Positions 8,334 to 16,966 of a DNA stretch of 64,000 nt are shown here, piece by piece. Position numbers and translations under genes: made by a program. Numbering within the stretch: position 1 is the stretch's first letter; each line of letters begins with the position of its first letter. This DNA comes from Chryseobacterium sp. 18061 (GTDB lineage Bacteria; Pseudomonadota; Gammaproteobacteria; Enterobacterales; Enterobacteriaceae), in NCBI GenBank assembly GCA_902706205.1, contig CACSKA010000003.1, positions 490,852 to 554,851 of the forward strand, in the 5' to 3' direction. The notes beneath the pieces are model-generated. The model was not told where the DNA came from. It saw nothing but the letters and a program-made list of their open reading frames with translations, and did not search any database.

Positions 8334-8972
8334 ATGGTGTCTTTTCAACGTTTCACTCTGACTATTCTGGGGCTGCTGGTCACTAGCAGCGCACTCGCCC
8401 ATTCACACGGACATCAGATGACCGAGGCTGAACAAAAAGCGGCTTCGGGCATTTTTAGCGACGGCGACGTCCGCGACCGTCCGCTTTCCAATTGGGATGG
8501 CATCTGGCAGTCGGTCTATCCGCTGTTGCAGAACGGGGATTTGGACCCGGTGTTTAAACAGAAAGCGCAGAAGGACGGCAACAAAACCACTGGGCAAATC
8601 AAAGCGTATTACACGGCGGGATACAAAACGACCGTCGGAAAAATCGAGATTGAAAACAACGTGATGGCGTTTCATGATGGCGATAAAACTGCGGCGTGTG
8701 AATACCGTTCCGACGGCTACAAAATTCTGCACTATGCGTCCGGCAAGAAGGGCGTGCGCTATCTGTTTGAATGCACCGACAGCAAAAGTGCTGCGCCGAC
8801 ATTCGTGCAATTTAGCGATCACATCATCGGACCGCGCCAGTCTCAGCATTTCCATATTTTCAGCGGCAACGCTTCACAGGCGGCATTGTTAGAAGAGATG
8901 GATAACTGGCCAACGTATTACCCTGAACAGCTGCACACGCATCAGGTGGTGGATGAGATGTTGCACCATTAA
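8334..8972 (+). CDS. zinT: periplasmic metal-binding protein ZinT
   Basis: 212 residues. The signal peptide ends near '[10 protein letters not shown]', the histidine-rich stretch that follows binds metal, and the calycin-like domain with 'SQHFHIFSG' and the C-terminal 'LHTHQVV' carries further histidine ligands. ZinT (YodA) binds zinc and cadmium in the periplasm and helps pass zinc to ZnuA. It stands alone here, with the Zur palindrome directly in front and a strong hairpin behind. Confidence 0.93.
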   Translation: MVSFQRFTLTILGLLVTSSALAHSHGHQMTEAEQKAASGIFSDGDVRDRPLSNWDGIWQSVYPLLQNGDLDPVFKQKAQKDGNKTTGQIKAYYTAGYKTTVGKIEIENNVMAFHDGDKTAACEYRSDGYKILHYASGKKGVRYLFECTDSKSAAPTFVQFSDHIIGPRQSQHFHIFSGNASQAALLEEMDNWPTYYPEQLHTHQVVDEMLHH

Positions 8973-8973
8973 A

Positions 8974-9010
8974 AGAATACCCGGTGGCGCGGGTGCTCAC
9001 CGGGCATTCT
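8974..9010. terminator. bidirectional hairpin between zinT and the SDR gene
   Basis: AGAAT-A-CCCGGTG pairs with CACCGGG-C-ATTCT around a GC-rich loop. It lies between two converging genes and probably ends both transcripts, although neither side has a long T run. Confidence 0.6.
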
Positions 9011-9026
9011 CAACCGATTGAAAATG

Positions 9027-9926
9027 TTATTTCATGAATACTGAATAATCCATATTACGCAAATCGTCTATCAATCCTGGGCCTTTCGGCTGCCAGCTTA
9101 GCTGTTGGCGCGTCCATTCTCCGCTGGCGCGAAGGTCGTGGGTGGCGAATAGCGTGAACCAGCCAAAATGTGCTTCCGCCTGTTCTGCTTTCAACGACAC
9201 GCAAGGCACGCCTAATCCCTCCGCAACCACTTCCGCAATCTGGCGGGCAGAAATGCTTTCTTCCGCAACCGCGTGATAACGTTTGCCGCTTTCGCCTTGC
9301 TCCAGAACGTTCACATACAGACGGGCGACGTCCTCGACGTGCGCGGCACACCAGCCATTTTCGCCCTCGCCAATATATGCCGCCATGCCTTTTTGCTGGG
9401 CGAGAGGGGTGTAATAACTCAGCAACCCCTGACGTTCGGTGTTATGCACCTGCGGCAGACGTACCACGCGCACGTCAACGCCCGCAGCTAGTTGGAGGTT
9501 GCCTTCCAGTTCAGACGCTCTACGCGGATTTGGATTGGCCGGGTTGAAGAAATCTTCACGCGCCGGTTGGCCGCTATCGTCGTCACCCATGGCGGTGCCG
9601 GAGGTAATAATCAGTGGGCGAGATGTGCCTTTCAACACCGAGCCGATGGCGGCGATCACCCGACGGTCTTTTTCGCAGTTCGCGACGAACTGACTGAAAT
9701 CATGATCGAAGGCGGTGTGGATCACCGCGTCGCAGTTTTCGATTCCAGAGAGCCAGCGTTGCGGGTCTTCCAGCGTGCCGCGCTGAGGCGTGGCGCCCGC
9801 GTCGGATAATTTACGCGCAGCCTCTTCCGAACGGACTAAACCGGTCACCTGATGACCGCTTTCCAGAAGATTTGACACCACTCGTGAGCCAATAAAACCC
9901 GTCGCACCGGTAACAAAAATACGCAT
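9027..9926 (-). CDS. NAD(P)-binding SDR family oxidoreductase (extended, NmrA/epimerase-like)
   Basis: 299 residues starting 'MRIFVTGATGFIGSRVV', the extended-SDR nucleotide site (GxxGxxG). 'RRASELEGNLQL' occupies the region of the usual YxxxK, so the canonical tyrosine is not obvious. This fits atypical extended SDRs. Substrate unknown. The gene is divergent from the helix-turn-helix regulator at 10025, and such SDR/XRE pairs are common, the regulator controlling the reductase. Confidence 0.8.
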   Translation of the reverse strand: MRIFVTGATGFIGSRVVSNLLESGHQVTGLVRSEEAARKLSDAGATPQRGTLEDPQRWLSGIENCDAVIHTAFDHDFSQFVANCEKDRRVIAAIGSVLKGTSRPLIITSGTAMGDDDSGQPAREDFFNPANPNPRRASELEGNLQLAAGVDVRVVRLPQVHNTERQGLLSYYTPLAQQKGMAAYIGEGENGWCAAHVEDVARLYVNVLEQGESGKRYHAVAEESISARQIAEVVAEGLGVPCVSLKAEQAEAHFGWFTLFATHDLRASGEWTRQQLSWQPKGPGLIDDLRNMDYSVFMK

Positions 9927-10024
9927 AGCCTGTCTCCTGAATGAATTTCAGCGACAGCTTATGTCGTCGTCAATTACTATTAAAGTAGTGACATTATCAG
10001 GGTATAAACACTAACAGGTTAATT

Positions 10025-10861
10025 ATGACGCTACTTTCCGATAATCCTCTGGGTGATTTCCTGCGCGCCCGCCGGCTGCGACTTGACCCGGCGTCGTTCG
10101 GGTTCGTGCCCGGCCGCCGCCGTACGCCGGGCCTTCGGCGTGAAGAGGTGGCGCAGCTCGCCAGCATCAGCCCGACCTGGTACACCTGGCTTGAACAGGG
10201 ACGCGGTGGGGCACCGTCGCGAGAAGTACTGAACCGCATTGCCGGAGGGCTACGGCTGACTGCACCGGAACGTGACCACCTGTTTATTCTGGCTTTCGGC
10301 CATCCGCCAGAAAACCGGCTTAGCGCCTCGGACTCCATGACGCCGCGCCTGCAACGGGTTCTGGACAGCTTCAGTATTCCGGCGATTATCAAAACCGCAA
10401 CCTGGGATGTTCTGGCGTGGAACCGTCCGGCGTCTGTCGTCCTGAAAGATTATGGTCAACTCCCGCCAGAGCAGCGCAATATTTTGCGTCTACTGTTTAC
10501 CGATCCAGAAGCCCGGAAAATGCAGGAAGACTGGGACGGCGTAGCACGGCTGATTGTCAATGCGTTTCGGGCGGACGCCGCGCGCGCTGGCGCGTCGGAA
10601 GAAATTGATCGTCTGGTGGAGGAGCTGTCCGCGCAAAGTGAGGATTTCGCCCGTTACTGGCGCAATAACGATGTGGCCGGACACGGCGAAGGCCTTAAAC
10701 GTCTGCTTCACCCGCAGTTGGGCCCTATTGCGCTGGAGTTTTCAACCTTCGCAGTGGAAGGGCGGCCGGAATTGACGATGATGGTGTTCAATCCGGCCAA
10801 TGACGAGAGTCGGGAAATCATTCAGCGCTGGATTGCGGCGAGCACAATCGGCGCTGAATAA
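10025..10861 (+). CDS. XRE-family regulator with MmyB-like ligand domain
   Basis: 278 residues. The N-terminal HTH 'LGDFLRARRLRLDPASFG...RRRTPGLRREEVAQLASISPTWYTWLEQGR' is diagnostic of the MmyB-like group ('RRTPGLRREEVA'). The C-terminal part 'WDVLAWNRPA' to 'LEFSTFAVEGRPELTMMVFNP' is the MmyB ligand-binding domain, which binds fatty acids in studied homologues. Divergent from the SDR gene, which is its probable target. Confidence 0.88.
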   Translation: MTLLSDNPLGDFLRARRLRLDPASFGFVPGRRRTPGLRREEVAQLASISPTWYTWLEQGRGGAPSREVLNRIAGGLRLTAPERDHLFILAFGHPPENRLSASDSMTPRLQRVLDSFSIPAIIKTATWDVLAWNRPASVVLKDYGQLPPEQRNILRLLFTDPEARKMQEDWDGVARLIVNAFRADAARAGASEEIDRLVEELSAQSEDFARYWRNNDVAGHGEGLKRLLHPQLGPIALEFSTFAVEGRPELTMMVFNPANDESREIIQRWIAASTIGAE

Positions 10862-10868
10862 TGCTGGG

Positions 10869-12062
10869 TCAGGCCGTTTTCAACGCACCGTCCCAGGTTT
10901 TTACGCGCATGCCGCGCAGGATCATCAGCCATGCCAGCACAATCACCAGCATCATAATGGCAAACAGTGTCCAGGCCGGTAATGAAATGAGGATTAGCCC
11001 GGTCAGCATCGGGTTGGCGGCCGCGCCCAGCCAGCCCAGCGCCTGTGCGGAAAAATAGCTTGCCTTCATGCCCGGCGGGGCGATGTTATCAATCAGCATG
11101 TATTCGCCCGGCGCATAAATGATTTCGCCGAGAGTAAACACCGCCGCGGCCGCACCCCAGTAAATCAAATTTTCGCCCGAGAACATAAAGCCGCCCAGAC
11201 CCAACAGGAAGCAAAGCGTGCCCAAAGCCATCAGCGGGCGAATGTTATGCGCGGTGATTTTACGCCCGACAAGGTATTGCAGGCTGACCACTACCACCGC
11301 GTTGACCGGCAGCACCACCGACACCACTTTTTGCGCAAAATCCGCGTTATCGGCAATCGTCAACACGTACTGCGAAATGCAGGTCGCAAACGAGCCGCCG
11401 ACGTACGACGCCAGCAGGCCGGAGAGGGTAAACCAGAACAGCGCTTTGTCCTTCAGCAGCACTGACGGCTGCCAGACTGTGGCGACTTTCTCTTCATCAC
11501 TTTGCGCGCCGCGCTGCACGTAAAGCTGAATCAGCACCAGCGGGAAGGCGGCGCAGATGGCGGCCAGCCAGAACGGTAATTGCAGACTGTACATGACAAG
11601 CCAGGTACCAATCGGCGGGCCGACGGTCCAACCCATATTCAGAAAGCTGTAGTTGAGCGAGAAGATTCGGGCCTTGTCGCTTACGCTCAGCGCGTCGGCA
11701 AACCAGGCTTTTAATACCGTCGAAAAGACCGAATAGGCGCAGTTGATCAGCGCAAAGAAAAACACTACCAGTGCGACGCTGTGCACCAGTGGAATGGCCA
11801 CAAATCCGGCGATAAAGGCCACAATAGCGACAATCATGTAGCGTTTTTTATCGAATTTGTCCGCCATAATGCCAAAGCCAAGGCTGAAAATTACCCCGAC
11901 GGTGAGGGCCAGCGTCAGAGCATAGCCGATGGCCTCGACGCTCATGCCGTACTGGCGCGTCAGGTAGATGGTCATAAACGGCAGCGTGGCGCCGCGGCCA
12001 ATGGTTAACAGCAACGACGACGCCAGCAACGCTGAAGTAGAACGTTTTATAGAGGATCTCAT
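10869..12062 (-). CDS. ydeE: MFS efflux transporter YdeE
   Basis: 397 residues, about 12 membrane segments. The N-terminal 'RSTSALLASSLLLTIGRGATLPFMTIYL' and the later 'GEIIYAPGEYMLIDNIAPPGMKASYFSAQ' are near-identical to E. coli YdeE as I remember it, a drug/peptide-type efflux pump. 'GIMADKFDKKRY' is the MFS loop 2-3 motif. It sits next to eamA as in E. coli. The 3' end stops just after the convergent XRE gene, leaving no room for a separate terminator. Confidence 0.9.
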   Translation of the reverse strand: MRSSIKRSTSALLASSLLLTIGRGATLPFMTIYLTRQYGMSVEAIGYALTLALTVGVIFSLGFGIMADKFDKKRYMIVAIVAFIAGFVAIPLVHSVALVVFFFALINCAYSVFSTVLKAWFADALSVSDKARIFSLNYSFLNMGWTVGPPIGTWLVMYSLQLPFWLAAICAAFPLVLIQLYVQRGAQSDEEKVATVWQPSVLLKDKALFWFTLSGLLASYVGGSFATCISQYVLTIADNADFAQKVVSVVLPVNAVVVVSLQYLVGRKITAHNIRPLMALGTLCFLLGLGGFMFSGENLIYWGAAAAVFTLGEIIYAPGEYMLIDNIAPPGMKASYFSAQALGWLGAAANPMLTGLILISLPAWTLFAIMMLVIVLAWLMILRGMRVKTWDGALKTA

Positions 12063-12256
12063 GGTTTAGCCCGACAAATTGCTTATGTTATTATTTTGTG
12101 TGTTATCACAATTATCATGGCGTCTGGGGGCTTGTACAGATCCCAATTTATCCCTAAGTGCCTTGACCACCTGCTAAATATAATGATCTGTTCCTCGCGC
12201 TCGTTTTTCGATACTTTAATTCTGTTTACAAAAATTTAATATTTCTGGGGCAGGTT

Positions 12257-13156
12257 ATGACGCGGAAAGATGGGTTGTTAGCGCTGTTGGTGGTTGTCGT
12301 CTGGGGACTCAATTTTGTGGTCATTAAGGTCGGGCTGCACAATATGCCTCCGCTGATGCTGGCCGGCCTACGTTTTATGCTGGTCGCGTTTCCGGCCATT
12401 TTCTTTGTCGCCCGCCCGAAAATCCCGCTGTCTTTGCTGCTCGGCTACGGACTAACTATCAGCTTCGGTCAGTTTGCCTTCCTGTTCTGCGCGATTAAAT
12501 TTGGTATGCCAGCCGGGCTTGCATCACTTGTACTGCAGGCGCAGGCCTTCTTCACCATTATTCTGGGTGCGTTTGTGTTTGGTGAACGTTTGCAGGGTAA
12601 ACAGCTGGCGGGGATAACCCTGGCAGTCTTTGGCGTACTGGTGCTGATTGAAGCGAGCCTGACCGGGCAACACGTCGCGTTGCTTGGGTTCTTCCTGACA
12701 CTAGCGGCGGCGCTATGCTGGGCCTGTGGCAATATCTTCAATAAGACAATTATGCAGCATGCTTCGCGTCCGCCGGTGATGTCGCTGGTGGTGTGGAGTG
12801 CGCTGATCCCCATTCTGCCATTTTTGCTGGCGTCGTATCTGTTGGATGGCTCAACGGCGATGGTGCAAAGTCTGGTGAATATCGACCTGACGACCATTCT
12901 GGCGCTGGTGTATCTGGCGTTTATCGCGACGATTGTCGGCTACGGAATTTGGGGCACGCTGCTGGGGCGCTATGAAACCTGGCGGGTGGCGCCGCTTTCG
13001 CTGCTGGTGCCGGTGGTGGGCATTGCCAGTGCAGCGTTGCTGCTCGATGAAACGCTGTCGGCATTACAGATGATGGGCGCGGTGCTGATCATGGCTGGGT
13101 TGTACATCAATGTGTTTGGCTTGCGATTGCGCCGGGCGAAAGTCATGCAGGGATAA
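12257..13156 (+). CDS. eamA: O-acetylserine/cysteine exporter EamA
   Basis: 299 residues with ten predicted membrane segments in two EamA repeats; the first starts 'LLALLVVVVWGLNFVVIKVGLHNMPPLMLAGLRF'. In E. coli EamA (YdeD) exports cysteine-pathway metabolites. Position between ydeE and marB matches E. coli. GGGGCAGG lies upstream of the ATG. A terminator hairpin separates it from convergent marB. Confidence 0.92.
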   Translation: MTRKDGLLALLVVVVWGLNFVVIKVGLHNMPPLMLAGLRFMLVAFPAIFFVARPKIPLSLLLGYGLTISFGQFAFLFCAIKFGMPAGLASLVLQAQAFFTIILGAFVFGERLQGKQLAGITLAVFGVLVLIEASLTGQHVALLGFFLTLAAALCWACGNIFNKTIMQHASRPPVMSLVVWSALIPILPFLLASYLLDGSTAMVQSLVNIDLTTILALVYLAFIATIVGYGIWGTLLGRYETWRVAPLSLLVPVVGIASAALLLDETLSALQMMGAVLIMAGLYINVFGLRLRRAKVMQG

Positions 13157-13166
13157 GGCGGGAAGA

Positions 13167-13190
13167 AAAAAGCCCCGCAGGTGCGGGGCA
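13167..13190 (-). terminator. Rho-independent terminator of marRAB
   Basis: GCCCCGC-AGGT-GCGGGGC forms a 7-bp GC stem. Read on the reverse strand it is followed by TTTTTTC, so it is a strong terminator for marRAB. On the forward strand the hairpin may also help end eamA. Confidence 0.85.
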
Positions 13191-13196
13191 AAAGAG

Positions 13197-13415
13197 TTAC
13201 TGGGGGTTTCCGTTATAGTATGGCACGCCCAGTTCGTCGGATTTGTCGCTGCCGGAACCCATGTGATTTAAGTCAAACGGCGACCGGTCCTGTGCTGAAG
13301 GCAAAAGCATCGTGTCGCGGGTCGCGTTACTTGTTGGGTTAGTGGATTGCTCCGCAAAACTCTGGCCGGAGACCAGCACCAACAAGGTGAGGGCGGCGGA
13401 GGCGAACAGTTTCAT
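13197..13415 (-). CDS. marB: MarB, periplasmic modulator of the mar operon
   Basis: 72 residues from the ATG at 13415, chosen because it gives 'MKLFASAALTLLVLVSGQSFAEQ', a clean signal peptide, and the known MarB length; an in-frame start at 13451 would put 12 residues in front. The mature part ends 'SDELGVPYYNGNPQ', as in other MarB proteins. MarB is exported and modestly lowers marRAB expression. Third gene of marRAB. Confidence 0.9.
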   Translation of the reverse strand: MKLFASAALTLLVLVSGQSFAEQSTNPTSNATRDTMLLPSAQDRSPFDLNHMGSGSDKSDELGVPYYNGNPQ

Positions 13416-13444
13416 TTTTTCCTCGATACGTCTTGTGCAGGCGA

Positions 13445-13828
13445 TTAACAATTACAGTGATTGAGTGGCATCAGATAACGCGACTCGCCGGGCATATTGG
13501 TGATGCGATACTTGTGCGGCGGCACGTCAAAATAGTTCTTAAAGGTACGCGTCAGCGTCTGCTGGGATTCAAAGCCATAGCGCTCGGCCAGATACAGGAT
13601 CGGCTCATTGCTCTCTTTCAGCTTCTGTGCGATTTCAGTCAGCTTACGGCTTCTAATATATTGACCCAGTGAATGTCCGGTTTCTTTCTTGAACATCCGT
13701 TGCAGGTGCCATTTGGAGTAACCGGAACGTTCCGACACTTTCTCAAGCGACAACGGTGATTCCAGATTGCTCTCGATCCAGTCCAAAATGCTATGAATAG
13801 TAATAGCGTCAGTGTTACGTCTGGACAT
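13445..13828 (-). CDS. marA: MarA, multiple antibiotic resistance activator
   Basis: 127 residues, almost identical to E. coli MarA: two helix-turn-helix units ('[21 protein letters not shown]' and '[20 protein letters not shown]'), no ligand domain. Activates acrAB, tolC, micF and others through marboxes and also its own operon. Only the tail differs from E. coli ('PLNHCNC' with two cysteines). Lies 23 bases after marR. Confidence 0.97.
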   Translation of the reverse strand: MSRRNTDAITIHSILDWIESNLESPLSLEKVSERSGYSKWHLQRMFKKETGHSLGQYIRSRKLTEIAQKLKESNEPILYLAERYGFESQQTLTRTFKNYFDVPPHKYRITNMPGESRYLMPLNHCNC

Positions 13829-13851
13829 CGCGACTTACCTCTTTGTTCTGT

Positions 13852-14286
13852 TTACGGCAGGATTTTCTTGAGCAGAAGCTCAAGGGCTGCGACCTCATCC
13901 ACCGTTAAGTTTTTTGTTAATTCCTGATGCAGGTTCTGTCCCACCAGCTGGTGGCATTGCTCACATATTGCCGCGCCGTCCGGTGTCAATTGCACCAGTA
14001 CGCCACGCTTATCATTCGGGTTTGGCAGACGCTCAATCCAACCTTTACAGGTCAGGCGGTCGAGCATTCGGGTCAAGGCACCGAGATCGACCGACAACGC
14101 TTTTTTCAGCTCAACAGGGGTAATGCACACTGCACAGCGAATCGAACACAGGGTTTTGAACTGCGATGCGGTGATATCCATTGGCGACAGATAATCGTTC
14201 AGAAGACGATCTTTTTTCTGGTTGACCATGTGGATCAAGCGACCGAGTGGGATGATTTCGTTAAACAGATCACTGGTGCTTTTCAC
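13852..14286 (-). CDS. marR: MarR, repressor of the mar operon
   Basis: 144 residues, the same length as E. coli MarR and with the same winged-helix core ('VDLGALTRMLDRLTCKGWIERLPNPNDKRGVLV'). The cysteine in 'RLTCKGW' corresponds to the copper/oxidant-sensing C80 of E. coli. Represses marRAB by binding the two marO palindromes directly upstream; phenolics or oxidation release it. No truncation, so the locus looks inducible rather than constitutively on. Confidence 0.97.
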   Translation of the reverse strand: MKSTSDLFNEIIPLGRLIHMVNQKKDRLLNDYLSPMDITASQFKTLCSIRCAVCITPVELKKALSVDLGALTRMLDRLTCKGWIERLPNPNDKRGVLVQLTPDGAAICEQCHQLVGQNLHQELTKNLTVDEVAALELLLKKILP

Positions 14287-14290
14287 AAAG

Positions 14291-14350
14291 GTTGCCCTGG
14301 CAAGTAGTTTAGTTGCAAGGGATATTATTGCCTAGGCAACCATAAGTCAA
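14291..14350 (-). promoter_or_regulatory. marO with the marRAB promoter
   Basis: Reverse strand: -35 TTGACT (14345-14350), 17-base spacer, -10 TAATAT (14322-14327). One MarR palindrome, TTGCCTAGGCAA, lies in the spacer near 14329-14340. A second, CTTGCCAGGGCAAC, covers about 14291-14304 close to the marR start. The arrangement is that of E. coli marO. Confidence 0.9.
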
Positions 14351-14365
14351 CTGAATGAATAAGCT

Positions 14366-14385
14366 TATGACACGAATTGCTAAAA
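14366..14385 (-). promoter_or_regulatory. marbox (MarA/SoxS/Rob site)
   Basis: On the reverse strand TTTTAGCAATTCGTGTCATA aligns with the E. coli mar marbox (ATTTAGCAAAACGTGGCATC). It sits upstream of the -35 at the same relative place, so MarA, SoxS and Rob autoactivation should be kept. Confidence 0.8.
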
Positions 14386-14545
14386 CGCTTCACGACACAC
14401 TTTTCGTGCTTCAAGCTGCTGATGGATAACCTGTTGTTATGGTCACGCAAGGGTAAAATTTCGTCATGAATTAGCCATAGTCACGGCAACGAGAATGCTC
14501 TTATACTCAGCCAGCAAGTGACTGCTATCACAGGAGTGTTGAAGA

Positions 14546-15214
14546 ATGCTGGAACTTTTTAAAGCCATTGGCCTTGGGCTGGTGGTGCTTTTGCCGTTGG
14601 CAAACCCCCTGACAACCGTGGCGTTGTTCCTTGGCCTTTCCGGGAACATGAACAACGCCGAGCGTAATCGCCAGTCGCTGATGGCGTCTGTCTACGTCTT
14701 TATCATCATGATGGTGGCGTATTACGCAGGCCAGGTGGTAATGAACACCTTCGGGATTTCGATTCCCGGGTTGCGTATTGCCGGGGGTCTGATCGTCGCC
14801 TTCATCGGGTTCAGGATGCTGTTCCCGCAGCAGAAGGCGCATGATTCACTGGAAGCTCGGCACAAATCTGAGGAACTGAAAGAAGAGCCAACTGCCAATA
14901 TTGCCTTCGTGCCGTTGGCAATGCCGAGCACCGCCGGCCCGGGTACTATCGCGATGATTATCAGCTCGGGTTCTACCGTGAGGCACGGCGTGAATTTTCC
15001 TGACTGGGTGGTACTGGTTGCGCCGCCGCTGATTTTCATCAGCGTGGCGATTATCCTGTGGGGCTGTTTGCGTAGCTCTGGGGCGATTATGCGCCTGGTC
15101 GGGAAAGGTGGCATCGAAGCCATTTCCCGTCTGATGGGCTTTTTGCTGGTCTGCATGGGCGTGCAGTTTATCATCAACGGCGTGCTGGAAATTATCACCA
15201 CCTACCACGCGTAA
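14546..15214 (+). CDS. marC: MarC family integral membrane protein
   Basis: 222 residues, six membrane segments, with family motifs '[17 protein letters not shown]' and '[20 protein letters not shown]'. Divergent from marRAB as in E. coli. Function unsettled; E. coli marC does not itself give multidrug resistance. AGGAG lies upstream of the ATG. Confidence 0.95.
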   Translation: MLELFKAIGLGLVVLLPLANPLTTVALFLGLSGNMNNAERNRQSLMASVYVFIIMMVAYYAGQVVMNTFGISIPGLRIAGGLIVAFIGFRMLFPQQKAHDSLEARHKSEELKEEPTANIAFVPLAMPSTAGPGTIAMIISSGSTVRHGVNFPDWVVLVAPPLIFISVAIILWGCLRSSGAIMRLVGKGGIEAISRLMGFLLVCMGVQFIINGVLEIITTYHA

Positions 15215-15228
15215 TGCTTTCGTCATGC

Positions 15229-15260
15229 AAAAGGGCGGCATATTGTCGCCTTTATTTTTT
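15229..15260. terminator. terminator between marC and the LysR gene
   Basis: AAAGGGCG and CGCCTTT pair with one bulge around GCATATTGT and are followed by ATTTTTT on the forward strand. This ends marC; its last bases touch the stop codon of the convergent LysR gene. Confidence 0.75.
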
Positions 15261-16143
15261 ATCCGTTTTGTCCCGCGACCGCGTCTTTTATGAGCTCCGC
15301 AAACACCGCCTGCACCTGACTGTCTTCAGAGGATGACGCGTTTTGGACCAGGGTTATCCCCAGATTTCCCGGAGCAGGCAGTCGCGAACCCGCCGTTAAC
15401 AGGTTTTCGGGCAGACCAAAATGCGTTCTTAGCGTCAGCCCCAGTCCTGCCTGAACGGCTGCCCAGACACCGCAGAGGCTGTGACTGACGAAAGTGATTT
15501 TCCACGGGATCCCCGCGTTATCGAGGCATTCAATCGCCCTCGAGCGCATCAAACAAGGGCTGTCGAACATCACCAGCGGCAGCGGCTTTCCGTTAGCAAG
15601 CAGGGCTTCAAGGCCTACATCCTGATGGTAAATCCATTCCAGCGGGCAGCGCGTCAGCAGTTCACCTTGTTCTGGGGAATTGGGTGGCTGCCACATTAGC
15701 GCGATGTCGAGACTGTTTTCTGTCAGCGCGGCGATCAGCGGAGCGTTCCTGTCGACGCGGGCGTGGATGCGTAACTCCGGGTGTAATCTGCTGAATTTAC
15801 CGAGAATGCCCGGCATCAACGACTCCCCAAAATCTTCCTGCATCCCGATGCGGATTTCGCCTTTCAGTAGTTCGCCGCGTAGCGCACGCAGCGTTTCATC
15901 ATTCAACGCCAGCAGCCGTCTGGCGTAGCCCATCAGCATTTCCCCCTGCGGCGTGAGTCGCACATGTCGGCCCTGTTTTACCACCAGAACGGCGTGACAC
16001 TGTAACTCGAGTTTTTTCAACTGAGCGCTGACGGCAGAGGTTGAACGGGCGAGCTTAAGCGCGGCGTGGGCAAAGCTGCCTGATTCAATGCCGATGACAA
16101 AACTGCGCAGGGCATCGAGATCTAACGTCGAAGGGATTTTCAC
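15259..16143 (-). CDS. LysR-family transcriptional regulator
   Basis: 294 residues. N-terminal winged HTH 'LDLDALRSFVIGIESGSFAHAALKLARSTSAVSAQLKKLE', then a LysR effector domain from about residue 90 ('EIRIGMQEDFGESLMPGILGKFSRLHPELRIHARV'). Divergent from the CMD and tautomerase genes at 16246-16931 with about 100 bases between, so those are its likely targets. Ligand unknown. Confidence 0.88.
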   Translation of the reverse strand: MKIPSTLDLDALRSFVIGIESGSFAHAALKLARSTSAVSAQLKKLELQCHAVLVVKQGRHVRLTPQGEMLMGYARRLLALNDETLRALRGELLKGEIRIGMQEDFGESLMPGILGKFSRLHPELRIHARVDRNAPLIAALTENSLDIALMWQPPNSPEQGELLTRCPLEWIYHQDVGLEALLANGKPLPLVMFDSPCLMRSRAIECLDNAGIPWKITFVSHSLCGVWAAVQAGLGLTLRTHFGLPENLLTAGSRLPAPGNLGITLVQNASSSEDSQVQAVFAELIKDAVAGQNG

Positions 16144-16245
16144 GTCATCACTCCTGATTTTCGGGATGATTAATGCCGAATAATTTGATTTTCAGGATGG
16201 AACTATTGCGTGAGGATGGCGTGACTGTCAACCTGGAGAAACACA

Positions 16246-16563
16246 ATGAATCCTTCACTCGACCGCGAAAGCCTGGCCCGATATGCCCCTAAATTGGCAG
16301 CACTCAGTCAGGAGATACTGTTTGATGATATCTGGCAACGCCCGGAACTCTCTGCGCGTGATCGCAGTCTGGTCACCTTATCGGTGCTGGCTGCGCAAGG
16401 GCGCGTCCAACAAATCCCATGGCACCTGCAGTTCGCGCGGCAAAATGGGCTGAGCGAGACAGAAATCACCGAGCTGTTCACCCAGCTGGCCTTCTATGCC
16501 GGATGGCCCGCCGCCGTTAGCGCACTTAGCTGCCTGGCCGCGGAGGAAAGCGAATGCCGTTAA
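16246..16563 (+). CDS. carboxymuconolactone decarboxylase (CMD/AhpD-like) family protein
   Basis: 105 residues forming one all-helical CMD domain: 'ARDRSLVTLSVLAAQGRVQQIPWHLQFARQNGLSETEITELFTQLAFYAGWPAAVSAL'. The CxxC of AhpD-type peroxidase reductases is absent, so it is closer to the gamma-carboxymuconolactone decarboxylase branch. Its end overlaps the tautomerase start by 10 bases, so the two are translated together. Substrate unknown. Confidence 0.85.
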   Translation: MNPSLDRESLARYAPKLAALSQEILFDDIWQRPELSARDRSLVTLSVLAAQGRVQQIPWHLQFARQNGLSETEITELFTQLAFYAGWPAAVSALSCLAAEESECR

Positions 16564-16931
16564 CCCGAATCGTATGTCGCGACACCCTCAGTGAAGAAGC
16601 GTTAGCCATTATCTCGGACACACTGCATGACTGTCTGGTGCGTGAATTCGCTGTCCCAGCGCAGGATAAGTTTCAGATTTTCGAGCGACTCCCCGCCAGT
16701 CAGCGCGTTTACGACAGGCACTATCTGAGCGGAGGGCGCAGTGACGACTTTATCCTGGTGCTGATCACCGCCGGAAAGCTACGCAGTGCAGAGCAGAAAC
16801 GGCGATTTTATCAGGCGTTGAGTGCGGGGCTTTCCGAAAAGGGGGGCATCAGCCCGGAGGATGTGATGGTGACGATTCAGTTCAACCAGGCTGAAGACTG
16901 GAGCTTCAGCCGGGGCGAACAATTTATCTAA
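16554..16931 (+). CDS. tautomerase family protein
   Basis: 125 residues beginning Met-Pro; P2, freed by removal of Met, is the usual catalytic base of 4-oxalocrotonate tautomerase-like enzymes. The two-repeat length fits the Tautomerase_2 group ('DKFQIFERLPASQRVYDRHYLSGGRSDDFILVLITAGK'). It overlaps the CMD gene and is probably under the divergent LysR. A CMD/tautomerase pair points to handling of a small keto/enol or lactone compound; that is inference. Confidence 0.85.
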   Translation: MPLTRIVCRDTLSEEALAIISDTLHDCLVREFAVPAQDKFQIFERLPASQRVYDRHYLSGGRSDDFILVLITAGKLRSAEQKRRFYQALSAGLSEKGGISPEDVMVTIQFNQAEDWSFSRGEQFI

Positions 16932-16941
16932 GCAGGCGTTG

Positions 16942-16966
16942 GCCGGTTCAGGGCTGTTGAACCGGC
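16942..16966. terminator. hairpin at the converging ends of the tautomerase gene and sotB
   Basis: GCCGGTTCA-GGGCTGT-TGAACCGGC is a perfect 9-bp stem that includes the last codons of sotB. No clear T run follows on either strand, so termination is likely but not certain. Confidence 0.45.

Noticed and set aside
13167..13190. CRISPR or repeat array near eamA/marB
   Set aside because: The GC palindrome is single and is a normal terminator. No regularly spaced repeats were found anywhere in the window.
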